Source of the DNA: Glycocaulis sp051859565
GTDB taxonomy: Bacteria; Pseudomonadota; Alphaproteobacteria; Caulobacterales; Maricaulaceae
Direction: 5' to 3'
Assembly: GCF_051859565.1 (NCBI RefSeq)
Contig: NZ_JBHYFK010000002.1
Location: 310,001 to 374,000 of the forward strand
Length of the DNA: 64,000 bases
How positions within the stretch are numbered: position 1 is the first letter of the stretch; each line of letters opens with the position of its first letter. Both the position numbers and the translations under genes were made by a program. The notes beneath the pieces were generated by a model, which saw nothing but the letters and a program-made list of their open reading frames with translations, made no database searches and was not told the DNA's origin. Of the stretch, positions 7,479 through 16,024 are shown one piece after another.

Positions 7479-9596
7479 TCACCACCCTCCGGTCCAGGAC
7501 AGATCGATGCGGAAGGTGCGGCCGGCTTCCGAGACGCCGGCAAACACGCGCTCATAATCGGTGTCGAACACGTTCTCCACGCCGGCATTGATGCGCACCC
7601 GGCGATCCTCAAAGGGCTGCCAGCTGCCAAACACATCCAGCACCGCAAAGCTGTCGCGCTCATTGCCAGCGCTCGTATTGTCAAAATCACCGGCAAAGCT
7701 CAGGCGCGCGCCGATGTCGGCCCGGTCAAAGCTCCACACGCCGCGCACATAGCCTTGAACGGGTTGCAGTGAGCCCAGCGGCGCGCCGGTGGTGCGATCC
7801 TCGCCATCAACCTCATAGACAGAGCCGGAAAGGGTGAGCGGCCCGTTCTGGTAGAGCGCGGCGATCTCGAACCCGGTCAGCTCGGCATTGGCCACATTGC
7901 TGGAGAAGGACGTGCCCGCCGAGCAGGGCGCGAAGAAGGGCGGGGCAAAGCAGGTGGGCGAGAGCGCGAAATCCACCGCCAGATTGATGAGATCATCGGC
8001 GCGCGTGCGGAACCAGGCGCCTTTCACCTCCAGCCGGTCAGCAGATGTGAACAGGCCGGTATGGGTGTAGCCCGCCCCGATCTCGAAAGTTTCGCTGGAT
8101 TCCGGGCGCAGGTTGGGGTTGGGGATGAAGTCATTGGTGATGAAGTTCGGCGCGCCAAGGATCGGGTGCGGCATGGAGAAGTGCGTGCCATCGAGGTAAA
8201 GCTCGTTGAGCGAGGGCGCGCGGAAGGCTTCTGACCAGCTGGCGAAGATGCGCACGCTCTCGACCGGCGCCCAGGTGGCCCCGAAGCGGGCCGAGATGGC
8301 CTCGTCCTCATTGGCGCCGCCAATATCGCTATCGCTTTCAAACCTGTCCCAGCGTACGCCCGGCAGCAGGATGACGCGGCCCAGCGCGCCAACAGAGAAC
8401 TCCGTCTCGCCCTGCACATAGGCGCCGTAGAAACTGGTCGTGCCGTTCGGTACACCGCCGCGCACGCCGGAGGGCACATCGCTGTCGGTGCCGGTCTGCT
8501 CGTCCTCATACCATTCGCCGCCAAAGGTCAGCGCGAGCGGCAGGGTGCCAACCAGAAATTCGGAGCGGTTTTCGGCGCGGAAACCATTGGTGGTGAGATC
8601 GCGGGTGATGAAACGCCCGGTCAGTGGGTCACGCTCATCTACCCCGCCCTCGGTGCGGTAGAGCGTCATCTCCAGCCCAATGAGCGACTGGCCTTCAGGC
8701 GCAAAGCGCAGCCCGGCGCGGTATGTATCGGCGCTGACATCCTTTTCCATCAGCGGATTGCCGCTGGCCACTTCCTGCGCGCCCTGACCGTTATTGGGCT
8801 CGCGCGCCTCGTTGCGGAAGGAGAGGATGCCGCCGGATAGCGTCAGGCCGGGGCTGACACGCCATTCGCCATTGGCCAGAAGCGAGATCACTTCGTCATC
8901 GGCGGGCAGATCATTGCCGGAGCCGAGCGAAATATCGCCAGAGGAACGCGCTGACAGGGCAACGAGGCCGGAGACGACATCATTGCGTCCGAACACGGCC
9001 GCAGAGCCGCGCGTTTCCTCATTGCCGGAGCGGTAGCCGATGGAGGCGCGCGCGCCGCGCGTCTCACCGGCCTGCAGGAAAGTGTCGGCATTGGCGGTTT
9101 CAAACGCGATCACGCCGCCCGATGCGCCCGAACCATAAAGCGAGGATGCTGCGCCGCGCACCGTCTCCACGCGTCCCAGAAGGCCCGGATCGATGAACAT
9201 CACCCCGTCATGGGCGGAGGAGAAGTTCTGCCGCGTGCCATCGACCAGAAGGGCGATATTCTCGCGGCCAAATCCGCGCAGGGACAGGGTCTGGCCGGTG
9301 CGGCGCGGACCGCCTGCCACTTCAAGGCCGGGCGTATCGCGAAGAAGATCGGTGAGGTCTGACGGGCGCTCTGACTCCAGCCAGTCCAGATCAATCACAG
9401 ATGCCATGCCGGGATAATCGAAATTGGGCAGGCGGGTGCGCGTGGCGGTGACGATGATCGTCTCGCTCGCCTCATTCACCTGCGCGGTGTCCGCGTCATT
9501 GGCGAACGCCGTGGCGGGCAGCAGGGCGAGAGCGGCGGCGCTGGCCAGCAGGCTCGCGCGGGCGGATGTGGAAAGGGTGTGGATTGGGGAGGACAT
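7479..9596 (-). CDS. TonB-dependent receptor, probable heme/hemoglobin type
   Basis: A 705-residue outer-membrane receptor. After the signal peptide (cleaved near ATAFA) come a TonB-box-like ETIIVTATR, a plug domain (about 45-160, with LRDTPGLEV, SLRGFG and VEVRG-like VETVRGAASSLYGSG) and a 22-strand barrel ending in LSWTGGW. FRAPSLNELY, followed about 25 residues later by NPNLRPE, are the FRAP and NPNL boxes typical of heme/hemoglobin receptors, so heme is the likely ligand. It is divergent from a DUF6607-like gene with a Fur-box-like palindrome between them, implying iron control. Family sure, ligand inferred. Confidence 0.9.
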   Translation of the reverse strand: MSSPIHTLSTSARASLLASAAALALLPATAFANDADTAQVNEASETIIVTATRTRLPNFDYPGMASVIDLDWLESERPSDLTDLLRDTPGLEVAGGPRRTGQTLSLRGFGRENIALLVDGTRQNFSSAHDGVMFIDPGLLGRVETVRGAASSLYGSGASGGVIAFETANADTFLQAGETRGARASIGYRSGNEETRGSAAVFGRNDVVSGLVALSARSSGDISLGSGNDLPADDEVISLLANGEWRVSPGLTLSGGILSFRNEAREPNNGQGAQEVASGNPLMEKDVSADTYRAGLRFAPEGQSLIGLEMTLYRTEGGVDERDPLTGRFITRDLTTNGFRAENRSEFLVGTLPLALTFGGEWYEDEQTGTDSDVPSGVRGGVPNGTTSFYGAYVQGETEFSVGALGRVILLPGVRWDRFESDSDIGGANEDEAISARFGATWAPVESVRIFASWSEAFRAPSLNELYLDGTHFSMPHPILGAPNFITNDFIPNPNLRPESSETFEIGAGYTHTGLFTSADRLEVKGAWFRTRADDLINLAVDFALSPTCFAPPFFAPCSAGTSFSSNVANAELTGFEIAALYQNGPLTLSGSVYEVDGEDRTTGAPLGSLQPVQGYVRGVWSFDRADIGARLSFAGDFDNTSAGNERDSFAVLDVFGSWQPFEDRRVRINAGVENVFDTDYERVFAGVSEAGRTFRIDLSWTGGW

Positions 9597-9607
9597 GATG
9601 CAGCTTC

Positions 9608-9633
9608 CTTATTGCGAATAAGTCTTAATTGCG
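9608..9633. promoter_or_regulatory. Candidate Fur-type operator between TonB receptor and DUF6607-like gene
   Basis: CTTATTGCGAATAAG (9608-9622) is a perfect palindrome around GCG. The longer ATTGCGAATAAGTCTTAATT resembles Fur boxes of the TTGCGAAT-type. It sits 12-36 bases before the receptor start codon and within the divergent promoter region. A second inverted pair, TGCAA/TTGCA, lies at about 9661-9682. Confidence 0.5.
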
Positions 9634-9798
9634 GCATGTATGTCGGCGACGATTTCAGAATGCAAGTCAGAATCGTTTGCAAAACTGCAATTGACGGAGT
9701 AGGCCATGCGCAAGGGACACAAGCTTCGCTCCCTGAGGCAGGCCGAGATCGCTGCGGCCCTTACAGGGCTGGCGTCCACAACAGATGGAGATGTGACG

Positions 9799-10809
9799 GT
9801 GAAACGAGTGGTAACAGGGCTGACGGGCAGTTTTCTGGCGCTGGCGATGCTGGCAGGGCCGGCCGCCGCGCTGGGCGGGACGGTAGCGGAAGGCGTGCAG
9901 GCGCAAGGCGAGGCGGGCGTGCCGTCAGAGGCGGACCGTCAGGCCATTCTGGCGATGCAGGGCGAATACGCCGTCACCTTCGCCTTCAATGAATATCTGC
10001 CGATTGCCGAGGGCTATGAGCTGCGCCCGTCCACCGAGACGCCTGCGCGCGAGCTGGTGATCGTGATCGCCGACGAGCCGGGCTTCATCTCGCTGCAGCA
10101 CCTCCTGCTGGTGGGTGACCCTGAAGACCCGATGGTTATCAAGCACTGGCGTCAGGACTGGCAGTATCAGCCCTCCCGCCTGATGGCCTATCGCGGCTTC
10201 AACAGCTGGGAGATGGAAGAGGTCAGCGCGGACGATGCGCGGGGCGCATGGTCACAGACCGTCTATCAGGTGGACGATTCCCCGCGCTATGCCGGTCTCG
10301 CCCGCTGGGAACATGGCGTGGGTGCCTCCACCTGGACGCCGGGCGTCTCATGGCGTCCGCTGCCGCGCCGTGATGCCACCACGCGCGATGATTACGACAC
10401 TATCGCGGCCGTAAACCGCCACACCATCACTGCCTGGGGCTGGACCCATGAGCAGGACAATTCAAAGCTGGCCTTACGCGATGGTGAGCCACGCGAACTG
10501 GTGCGCGAGCACGGCATCAACACCTATCGCCGCACAGAGCTCACCGGCGTTGAGAACGCCCACCGCTACTGGGCCGCTACCGCCGACTATTGGGCCGAGG
10601 TGCGCGCCGCGTGGGACGAGATCATGCTGGCTGATGTCTTCACCGCCGAGGACGACGCCGAAGGCACGCTGCTCTATGGCCCGGTCCTCTCTGAAGGGCA
10701 GGCCGTGTTCATGGGCGCGCGCGACACGGAAGAAGCCTTTGCCAATGCGGCCGCGATCATCGAGACGCGGGTGACGGCGAACGGACAGCCGGCCGATATC
10801 CTCCCCTGA
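9799..10809 (+). CDS. DUF6607-like secreted protein of unknown function
   Basis: The protein begins, from GTG 9799 (GGAG eight bases upstream), with a signal peptide ending near AAALG, giving 336 residues; the frame is also open from ATG 9706, but those 31 codons do not look like an export signal. The mature part has conserved Trp/Arg-rich motifs (HWRQDWQYQP, WTPGVSWRPLPRRD, WGWTHEQDN), which I associate with the DUF6607 family. Divergence from a heme-type TonB receptor across a Fur-like site suggests a periplasmic role in iron or heme handling. That function is an inference from neighbourhood. Confidence 0.7.
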   Translation: MKRVVTGLTGSFLALAMLAGPAAALGGTVAEGVQAQGEAGVPSEADRQAILAMQGEYAVTFAFNEYLPIAEGYELRPSTETPARELVIVIADEPGFISLQHLLLVGDPEDPMVIKHWRQDWQYQPSRLMAYRGFNSWEMEEVSADDARGAWSQTVYQVDDSPRYAGLARWEHGVGASTWTPGVSWRPLPRRDATTRDDYDTIAAVNRHTITAWGWTHEQDNSKLALRDGEPRELVREHGINTYRRTELTGVENAHRYWAATADYWAEVRAAWDEIMLADVFTAEDDAEGTLLYGPVLSEGQAVFMGARDTEEAFANAAAIIETRVTANGQPADILP

Positions 10810-10842
10810 AGGGATTGTCCCTTTACATCGGACGGTTAGATG

Positions 10843-10884
10843 CTGCGGCGCGCGTTACGCCCTGACGCGCGCCGCAGTTTTTTT
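10843..10884 (+). terminator. Strong rho-independent terminator
   Basis: A 13-pair perfect stem (CTGCGGCGCGCGT at 10843-10855 with its complement at 10865-10877) is followed by seven T. It ends the DUF6607-like transcript. Confidence 0.92.
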
Positions 10885-10928
10885 GTGCTTAGGGGGCGGG
10901 CGTGGAAGTGGTGATGGCCAGTTAGTTG

Positions 10929-11046
10929 TCTCCCCCCGTTTACGGGGCGAGGGGGGGTGAAAAGAAAAGTTCCCCCCTCCGTCTCGCTTGCGCTCGACAC
11001 CTCCCCCGCAGGCGGGGGAGGACATCAACCTTCGTCTTATGCCGCC
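10929..11046 (-). repeat. Hairpin repeat, family 1, copy A (shorter form)
   Basis: Read on the minus strand: CCTCCCCC...GGGGGAGG hairpin, a variable linker, CGGAGGGGGGAAC, then a terminal CCCCGTAAACGGGG-type hairpin. Unlike copies B-D it lacks the third small hairpin. It shares with copy B the 3' flank GGACATCAACCTTCGTCTTA. Region 10885-11149 has no gene. Confidence 0.85.
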
Positions 11047-11149
11047 CCATCACGGCCCCTTAAAACTTATCCACCCCTGCCTCTGGCGGGTGTAGTATGT
11101 GTCTGGTCGGGCGGAGTGATGACCGGCGGGAGATGAGGGTGGATACGCG

Positions 11150-11542
11150 ATGATTATGTTCTGGAAAATGCTCGTTGGTGCGCTGGCCGCGCTGTTTGTC
11201 CTCGTAGCCCTATCGGGCTGTGAGCAGCCACGCCCCATCCCGCCGGGTACCGACAGGGCATACTACGGTCATCTTGTCGAAGGTGCGAAGTATGGCGTGT
11301 CGGTTGGTATGGCTCACGAGGATGCGGTGGCAACGCTGGTAGCTCAGGGGCTGCGTGATGATCGTCGTTATCGATGCGACGTATCCTACCTCAAGGAACT
11401 TGTTCAGTGCTCAGATAACGACGACATCCATTTCTTCCGGCGGCAAGATTTCTTGAAAGATGGACAGGTGTTCCTGCGGATCGAGAACGGGCGTGTCGTG
11501 GCCATTTTCTGGCGTTACTCGCTGGTTCACATTGTTTTTTGA
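11150..11542 (+). CDS. Small putative lipoprotein
   Basis: A 130-residue protein with one N-terminal hydrophobic segment and a lipobox (LVALSGC, Cys about 24), so it is likely lipid-anchored. The mature part has no family I recognise; it contains two further Cys (RCDVSYLKELVQC, about 85-95) that could form a disulfide. It stands between a repeat element and a convergent small membrane-protein gene. Base composition is slightly lower in GC than its neighbours. Confidence 0.65.
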   Translation: MIMFWKMLVGALAALFVLVALSGCEQPRPIPPGTDRAYYGHLVEGAKYGVSVGMAHEDAVATLVAQGLRDDRRYRCDVSYLKELVQCSDNDDIHFFRRQDFLKDGQVFLRIENGRVVAIFWRYSLVHIVF

Positions 11543-11571
11543 GGGAGGCCTTAGGAGGCCAATTCACCCCC

Positions 11572-11898
11572 CTACCTCGCCCCATACCGCTTCTTCACCC
11601 AGAACAGGGCGGCGATGACGCCGAGATAGAGGAAGGGGCGGGCCATGGCGCTGATCGCGCCTGCATCGAGGCGCGTCATGGCGAGTTCCATGGCGAAATT
11701 GACGGGCACGCCGTCGGCGGCGCCCAGCTCCAGGAGATAGCGCGCCACGCAGTCAGCCGCGAAGGCAAAGAGGGCGGCGGCGTAAAGCTGGCTCCAGCGG
11801 CGCATGACCAGCGCGGCCACAATCGAGACCAGCGTCAACAGGATCAGCGTTGCAGGTGTGAACCCGGCGATCAGCCGGGTGGCAAATTCTTCGATCAT
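11572..11898 (-). CDS. Small multi-pass membrane protein
   Basis: A 108-residue protein with three to four hydrophobic segments (about 10-32, 38-55 and 83-100) ending in the basic tail VKKRYGAR. No family is recognised. It follows flhG on the same strand after 39 bases, so it may be the last gene of the flagellar operon or an independent envelope protein. Confidence 0.6.
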   Translation of the reverse strand: MIEEFATRLIAGFTPATLILLTLVSIVAALVMRRWSQLYAAALFAFAADCVARYLLELGAADGVPVNFAMELAMTRLDAGAISAMARPFLYLGVIAALFWVKKRYGAR

Positions 11899-11937
11899 GG
11901 CTCCCCCCGGTTTTCAAACCGGCCCCCACCGGATCGC

Positions 11938-12756
11938 TCAAGCGTAAGCGCTCTCGGCCCCCGCAGCAAGAAGTCCGGCAATGGCCTCGATGTCGCGGAT
12001 GGCCGGGGTGGCGGGCGCAAAGGTTTTCAGCGCGGTCTGCGCGCGGATGGCTTTGGGCACGTTGCTGTCACGCCTGATAATGCCGGCGAGCGGCGGACGG
12101 AAGCCGAGGAAGCTCTCGCAGGTGCGCGCAAACGAGGCATAGGCCATCTCCGCGCTCGCCTTGTCGGGCGCATTGTTGACGATGATGAAGGGGGCTGCCC
12201 CCTCATCCCTCAGCCGCAGGAGTTTCACGAAGGCATAGGCGTCGGTGAGCGAGGTCGGCTCATCGGACATGACCAGCACCACATCATCGGCCGCCGCGGC
12301 AAGGCGGATCGTGGCGCGGTCGGCCCCGGCGGCGAGATCGATCAGCGTGCGGTCATAGGTCATGGAGGCGGCGGCAATTCCGGCGGCGAGGCGCGCCGCG
12401 CCTGCGGTGTCGAGCCCTGCCAGCGCGGCTGAGCCGGAACGCCCGGCGATGACGTCAAACCCGCCGGTCATGTCCGCCCCGCCCGCGACGCAGGAGACGG
12501 CTTCGGCGAGCGAAATCTGGCCGGACATGACGCCGGAGAGATCCCCGCGCGGATCGAGCCCCAGCTGCACATCGATATTGGCCATGCCCAGATCACCATC
12601 GACTAGCAGGGTGCGTTCCTGGCGCGCGGCAAAGGCGCTGGCGAGCGCGCCGGCCACCACCGTCTTGCCGACCCCGCCCTTGCCGGAGGCTATGGCCAGA
12701 AGCGAGCCGGCCTTGCGCGGCTGGTCATCGGCGGTGGTGCTGAAATACTGCTTCAT
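11938..12756 (-). CDS. flhG: MinD-like ATPase FlhG (FleN), flagellar number regulator
   Basis: A 272-residue deviant-Walker ATPase: IASGKGGVGKTVVAG near residue 25, the Walker B-type LLVDGDLGMANID and the late FIIVNNAP strand. Together with FlhF, FlhG sets the number and place of polar flagella, consistent with its position directly after flhF (4-base ATGA overlap) and flhA. It lacks chromosome-partition partners nearby, which argues against a ParA role. The distal gene of the fliF-flhG operon. Confidence 0.9.
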   Translation of the reverse strand: MKQYFSTTADDQPRKAGSLLAIASGKGGVGKTVVAGALASAFAARQERTLLVDGDLGMANIDVQLGLDPRGDLSGVMSGQISLAEAVSCVAGGADMTGGFDVIAGRSGSAALAGLDTAGAARLAAGIAAASMTYDRTLIDLAAGADRATIRLAAAADDVVLVMSDEPTSLTDAYAFVKLLRLRDEGAAPFIIVNNAPDKASAEMAYASFARTCESFLGFRPPLAGIIRRDSNVPKAIRAQTALKTFAPATPAIRDIEAIAGLLAAGAESAYA

Positions 12757-13748
12757 GGTGCGGCCTCCTCAGGCCCGTCTTCCGTAGGGTCTTCGAGCAA
12801 AGCGCGGGCAAGACGCAAGGGCGTGGCCGGAGCCAGGCCCGACCCGATAAAGGGCGAGGCGGCGATATGGGCGTAGGAAAGCCCCGCCTCTCCGGCGGCC
12901 AGCAGCGCGCCCATGCGCCGTGCAATATCAAGCCTTGTGAAGATCACACGCGCCGTTCCGATGGAGGTGAAGAGCGCGGCGGCGTCTTCGGCATCGGCGG
13001 GTATCTGGCCTGCTTCCATCACCGCGATGATCTCGGCGTCTGCGGTGGCGGCGAGGTAAGTGAGGCTTTCCAGCGCGTCCAGCTCGAACGGGTTCACCCC
13101 GCCGGTATCGATGAAGACCGGGCGGCCATTGGCACCGTCCAGCACCAGATCCAGCTCGCGTGCGCCGGGCGCGGCCTCGAAATCGAGCTGCAGCGCCTTG
13201 GCATAGGTCTGCATCTGGGCGGCTGCGCCTGCACGCTGGTCGCAAGAAACCAGTAGCGGGGTCACGCCTTGCGAGACCGCGCGCGCGGCAAGGCGCGCCA
13301 TGACGGAGGATTTGCCTGCCCCCGGCGCACCGGCAAAGAGGATCGGCCTTGCGGGCATGATCTCGACCGGGTGGACCGCGTAGCGTGCGTCCAGCGCATG
13401 GGCGAGGGTAGCGGTCGGCTCGGCGTCTTCCAGGCTGATCGCGGCGTCCATGATGGCTTCGGCGGCGCTGTCGGGCACATCATGCCAGGCGAGCGAGCGG
13501 GCGATGCGGGTGATGCCGTCTGCATTGTCGCCGCGCCCACGCGTGCGTTCGGCCTCGCGGCGCTTGGCGGCCAGTTTGGGGGAGTCCTTGGACGGCTGCA
13601 CCGCGCCTTCCTCGGCAGCCGCGCGCACGCTCACCCCGCCATCGGCGCGTTCCTGCGTGGCGACGATGATGGCGTCCGGCCCCAGCTCCCGGCGCACCTG
13701 TGCCATGGCCTCGCTGATCGACGCGGCGGTGAAGGTGCGAAGGCGCAT
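12753..13748 (-). CDS. flhF: SRP-type GTPase FlhF, flagellar placement
   Basis: FlhF is the SRP-family GTPase that marks the pole for flagellar assembly. The N-terminus (MRLRTFTAASISEAMAQVRR, ELGPDAIIVATQE) is diagnostic of FlhF. The G-domain shows G1 GAPGAGKSS and a G3-region DTGGVNPFEL where DTAGR is usual; the G4 TKxD appears as TRLD. At 331 residues it is shorter than many homologues, mostly through a short linker. The start lies 14 bases after flhA stops. Confidence 0.88.
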   Translation of the reverse strand: MRLRTFTAASISEAMAQVRRELGPDAIIVATQERADGGVSVRAAAEEGAVQPSKDSPKLAAKRREAERTRGRGDNADGITRIARSLAWHDVPDSAAEAIMDAAISLEDAEPTATLAHALDARYAVHPVEIMPARPILFAGAPGAGKSSVMARLAARAVSQGVTPLLVSCDQRAGAAAQMQTYAKALQLDFEAAPGARELDLVLDGANGRPVFIDTGGVNPFELDALESLTYLAATADAEIIAVMEAGQIPADAEDAAALFTSIGTARVIFTRLDIARRMGALLAAGEAGLSYAHIAASPFIGSGLAPATPLRLARALLEDPTEDGPEEAAP

Positions 13749-13762
13749 GGCTTAAACCTTCC

Positions 13763-15862
13763 CTAGACCGCGCCGACGGTTTTCAGCCGCGCGCTGGGGT
13801 GGATCTCGTTCTGGCTCATTACGACTGTAGAGGGGCGGAAGCGCTCGGTCAGGGAGCGCACATAGGGGCGGATGGCGGGGCTGGTCAGCAGAACCGGCAC
13901 ATCGCCTGATGCGCCTGCCCGGTCGAAGGCATCGCGCACGGCGGTTACAAACTCGCGCAGGCGTGTCGGGGCAAGGGCGAGCTGGCGGCGTTCGCCATCG
14001 CCGATCATCGCCTCGGCAAAGGCCTGCTCCCATTGCGGAGAGAGGCTCAGCACGGGAAGCGCGCCATCGGGGCCGCGATTGGCAAAGCAGAGCTGGCGGG
14101 CCAGGCGCGTGCGGACATGCTCGGTGATGGCATCGAGGTTCTGCGTCGCGCCTGAGGCCTCGGCGATGCCTTCGATGATCCCGGCGAGGTCACGGATCGA
14201 GACGCGCTCGCGCAGCAGGTTCTGCAGGACGCGCTGTATCCCTGCGCGGGTGATCTGGCCGGGCGTGATGTCGTCGACCAGCTTCTTGTGCTCCTTCGAC
14301 AGGCCGTCGAGCAGCTTTTCAACCTCGGAGTAGGACAGAAGGTCGGCCAGGTGCTCGCGCAAGAGCTCGGTCAGGTGCGTGACGAGCACGGCGGCCGGAT
14401 CGACGATGGTGTAGCCGCGGAAGGTGGCTTCTTCGCGCGCGCCTTCCTCGATCCAGGTTGCGGGCAGGCCGAAGGCGGGTTCCTTCACATGGGCGCCGGC
14501 CATGGAGACCTGCTGGCCGGACGGGTCCATGACGAGGAGATGGCGCATTTTCAGCTGGCCGGCGCCCGCCTCCATCTCCTTGATGCGGATCACATAGTCT
14601 TCGGCCGTCAGCTGCATGTTGTCGATAATGCGCACGCTGGGCAGGATGAAGCCGGTATCCTGCGCCAGATTGCGGCGCAGCGCCTTGATCTGGTCGGTCA
14701 GGCGGCGGCCTTCCACATCATTGATGAGCGGCAGGAGTGCGTAGCCAAGCTCGATCTTCAGCTCGTCAATATGCAGCGAGTCCTCGATAGGCGCTTCCGA
14801 AGGCTGCTGCGCGGCGGCGGCTTCGGTCTGGATGGCCGTGGCCTCGCGCTCGGCGGTCTGTATCTTTCGCCGGTTCATGATGAAGGCTGTGCCGCCCGCC
14901 GCTGCTGCCAGCACCGCAAACGGGAAGAGCGGCATGCCGGGCAGAAGCCCGATGGAGATCGCCGCCGCCGCCACCATCGCCATGCTGGTCGGGTTGGCAG
15001 CAAGCTGGCCGAACACGGCCTTGTCGGCCTCGCCCTCAACGCCCGCCTTGGAGACCAGAAGACCGGCCGCCAGCGAGACGATCAGGGCCGGTATCTGCGA
15101 AACCAGACCATCGCCAATCGTCAGCGTGGAGTAGGTGGAGGCCGCATCGCCAAATGCCATGTTGGACTGGGCCACGCCAATGATCATGCCGCCAATCAGA
15201 TTGATCGAGGTGATGAGAATGCCGGCCACCGCGTCGCCGCGCACGAACTTTGAGGCACCGTCCATGGCGCCGAAGAAGTTGGACTTGTCTTCCAGCTCCT
15301 TGCGGCGGGTGCGCGCCTCGTCCTCGCTGATAAGCCCGGCGGAGAGGTCAGCATCAATGGCCATCTGCTTGCCGGGCATGGCGTCCAGCGTGNNNNNNNN
15401 NNCGATACGGCCCGAACCCTTGGTGATGACGACGAAGTTCACGATCACCAGGATCACGAACACGATGATGCCGATGACGAAATTGCCCTGCATCACGAAG
15501 GCGCCAAACGCCTGGATGATGTCGCCCGCCGCCGCTGTGCCCTGATGGCCCTCCGAGAGGATAAGGCGGGTGGAGGCGACATTCAGGCCCAGCCGGAGCA
15601 TGGTCGCGATCAGCAGAATGGCCGGGAAGGCGGTAAATTCCAGCGGCGTGCGGATGAACAGCGCCGTCATCAGGATCAGCACCGAAAAGCAGATCGAGAT
15701 CGCCAGCGAAATGTCCAGCAGCGCACGCGGCATGGGCAGGATGAGCATGACGAGGATCGCCAGCACGCCCACCGCCATGGCGACATCACCACGCGCAAAA
15801 CGCTGGCCGATTTTCTGCCAGTCAAGGCCGAGTGAGGAACCGGGTGCGGGTGTGTCAGCCAA
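13763..15862 (-). CDS. flhA: Flagellar export gate protein FlhA (interrupted by 10 N)
   Basis: FlhA forms the nonameric export gate: an eight-helix membrane part (about 20-330) followed by a cytoplasmic domain that docks chaperone-substrate complexes. Signature stretches are LRLGLNVASTRLILSEG, TLDAMPGKQMAIDADL and VIDPAAVLVTHL-like TIVDPAAVLVTHL. Ten N at 15393-15402 fall between SGRI and TLDAMPGKQ; homologues have seven residues there, whereas only four codons fit, so about nine bases are probably missing from the assembly. The frame is kept on both sides. About 700 residues is the normal length. Confidence 0.95.
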   Translation of the reverse strand: MADTPAPGSSLGLDWQKIGQRFARGDVAMAVGVLAILVMLILPMPRALLDISLAISICFSVLILMTALFIRTPLEFTAFPAILLIATMLRLGLNVASTRLILSEGHQGTAAAGDIIQAFGAFVMQGNFVIGIIVFVILVIVNFVVITKGSGRIXXXXTLDAMPGKQMAIDADLSAGLISEDEARTRRKELEDKSNFFGAMDGASKFVRGDAVAGILITSINLIGGMIIGVAQSNMAFGDAASTYSTLTIGDGLVSQIPALIVSLAAGLLVSKAGVEGEADKAVFGQLAANPTSMAMVAAAAISIGLLPGMPLFPFAVLAAAAGGTAFIMNRRKIQTAEREATAIQTEAAAAQQPSEAPIEDSLHIDELKIELGYALLPLINDVEGRRLTDQIKALRRNLAQDTGFILPSVRIIDNMQLTAEDYVIRIKEMEAGAGQLKMRHLLVMDPSGQQVSMAGAHVKEPAFGLPATWIEEGAREEATFRGYTIVDPAAVLVTHLTELLREHLADLLSYSEVEKLLDGLSKEHKKLVDDITPGQITRAGIQRVLQNLLRERVSIRDLAGIIEGIAEASGATQNLDAITEHVRTRLARQLCFANRGPDGALPVLSLSPQWEQAFAEAMIGDGERRQLALAPTRLREFVTAVRDAFDRAGASGDVPVLLTSPAIRPYVRSLTERFRPSTVVMSQNEIHPSARLKTVGAV
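15393..15402. other. Assembly gap of 10 N inside flhA
   Basis: A run of ten N. By comparison with the near-invariant FlhA segment GRIAEVAARFTLDAMPGK, the true gap should be about 19 bases, so the N count is likely a nominal value. Confidence 0.97.
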
Positions 15863-15890
15863 GGGACTTTCTGTCCTTCTTCCATTCTTG

Positions 15891-16024
15891 TCTCCCCCCC
15901 CCGTTCACGGGGGGAGTGGCCCGGAGGGCCGAGAGGGGATTGCACGAAACAAGCTCCCCCCTCCGTCAGCTTCGCTGACACCTCCCCCGCAGGCGGGGGA
16001 GGACATCAACCTTCGTCTTACGCC
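15891..16024 (-). repeat. Hairpin repeat, family 1, copy B, overlapping the flbD stop
   Basis: Full-length copy with four hairpins, reading on the minus strand from GGAGCGGCGTAAGACGAAGG: CCTCCCCCGCC...GGGGGAGG, GTCAGC-GAA-GCTGAC, CGGCCC-TCC-GGGCC and CTCCCCCCG...CGGGGGGAG. The flank shared with copy A includes the TAA of flbD. Confidence 0.88.

Noticed and set aside
9706..9798. Possible separate small hemin-uptake (HemP-like) gene before the DUF6607-like gene
   Set aside because: The 31 codons are in frame with the following gene, have no stop and do not match the HemP pattern.
10929..11046. Family 1 repeats considered as a CRISPR array
   Set aside because: Copies are single and tens of kilobases apart, with no regular spacers.
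14288..15253. Long plus-strand frame opposite flhA
   Set aside because: Antisense shadow of a strongly conserved gene; the translation is His/Gln/Gly-rich without any domain.
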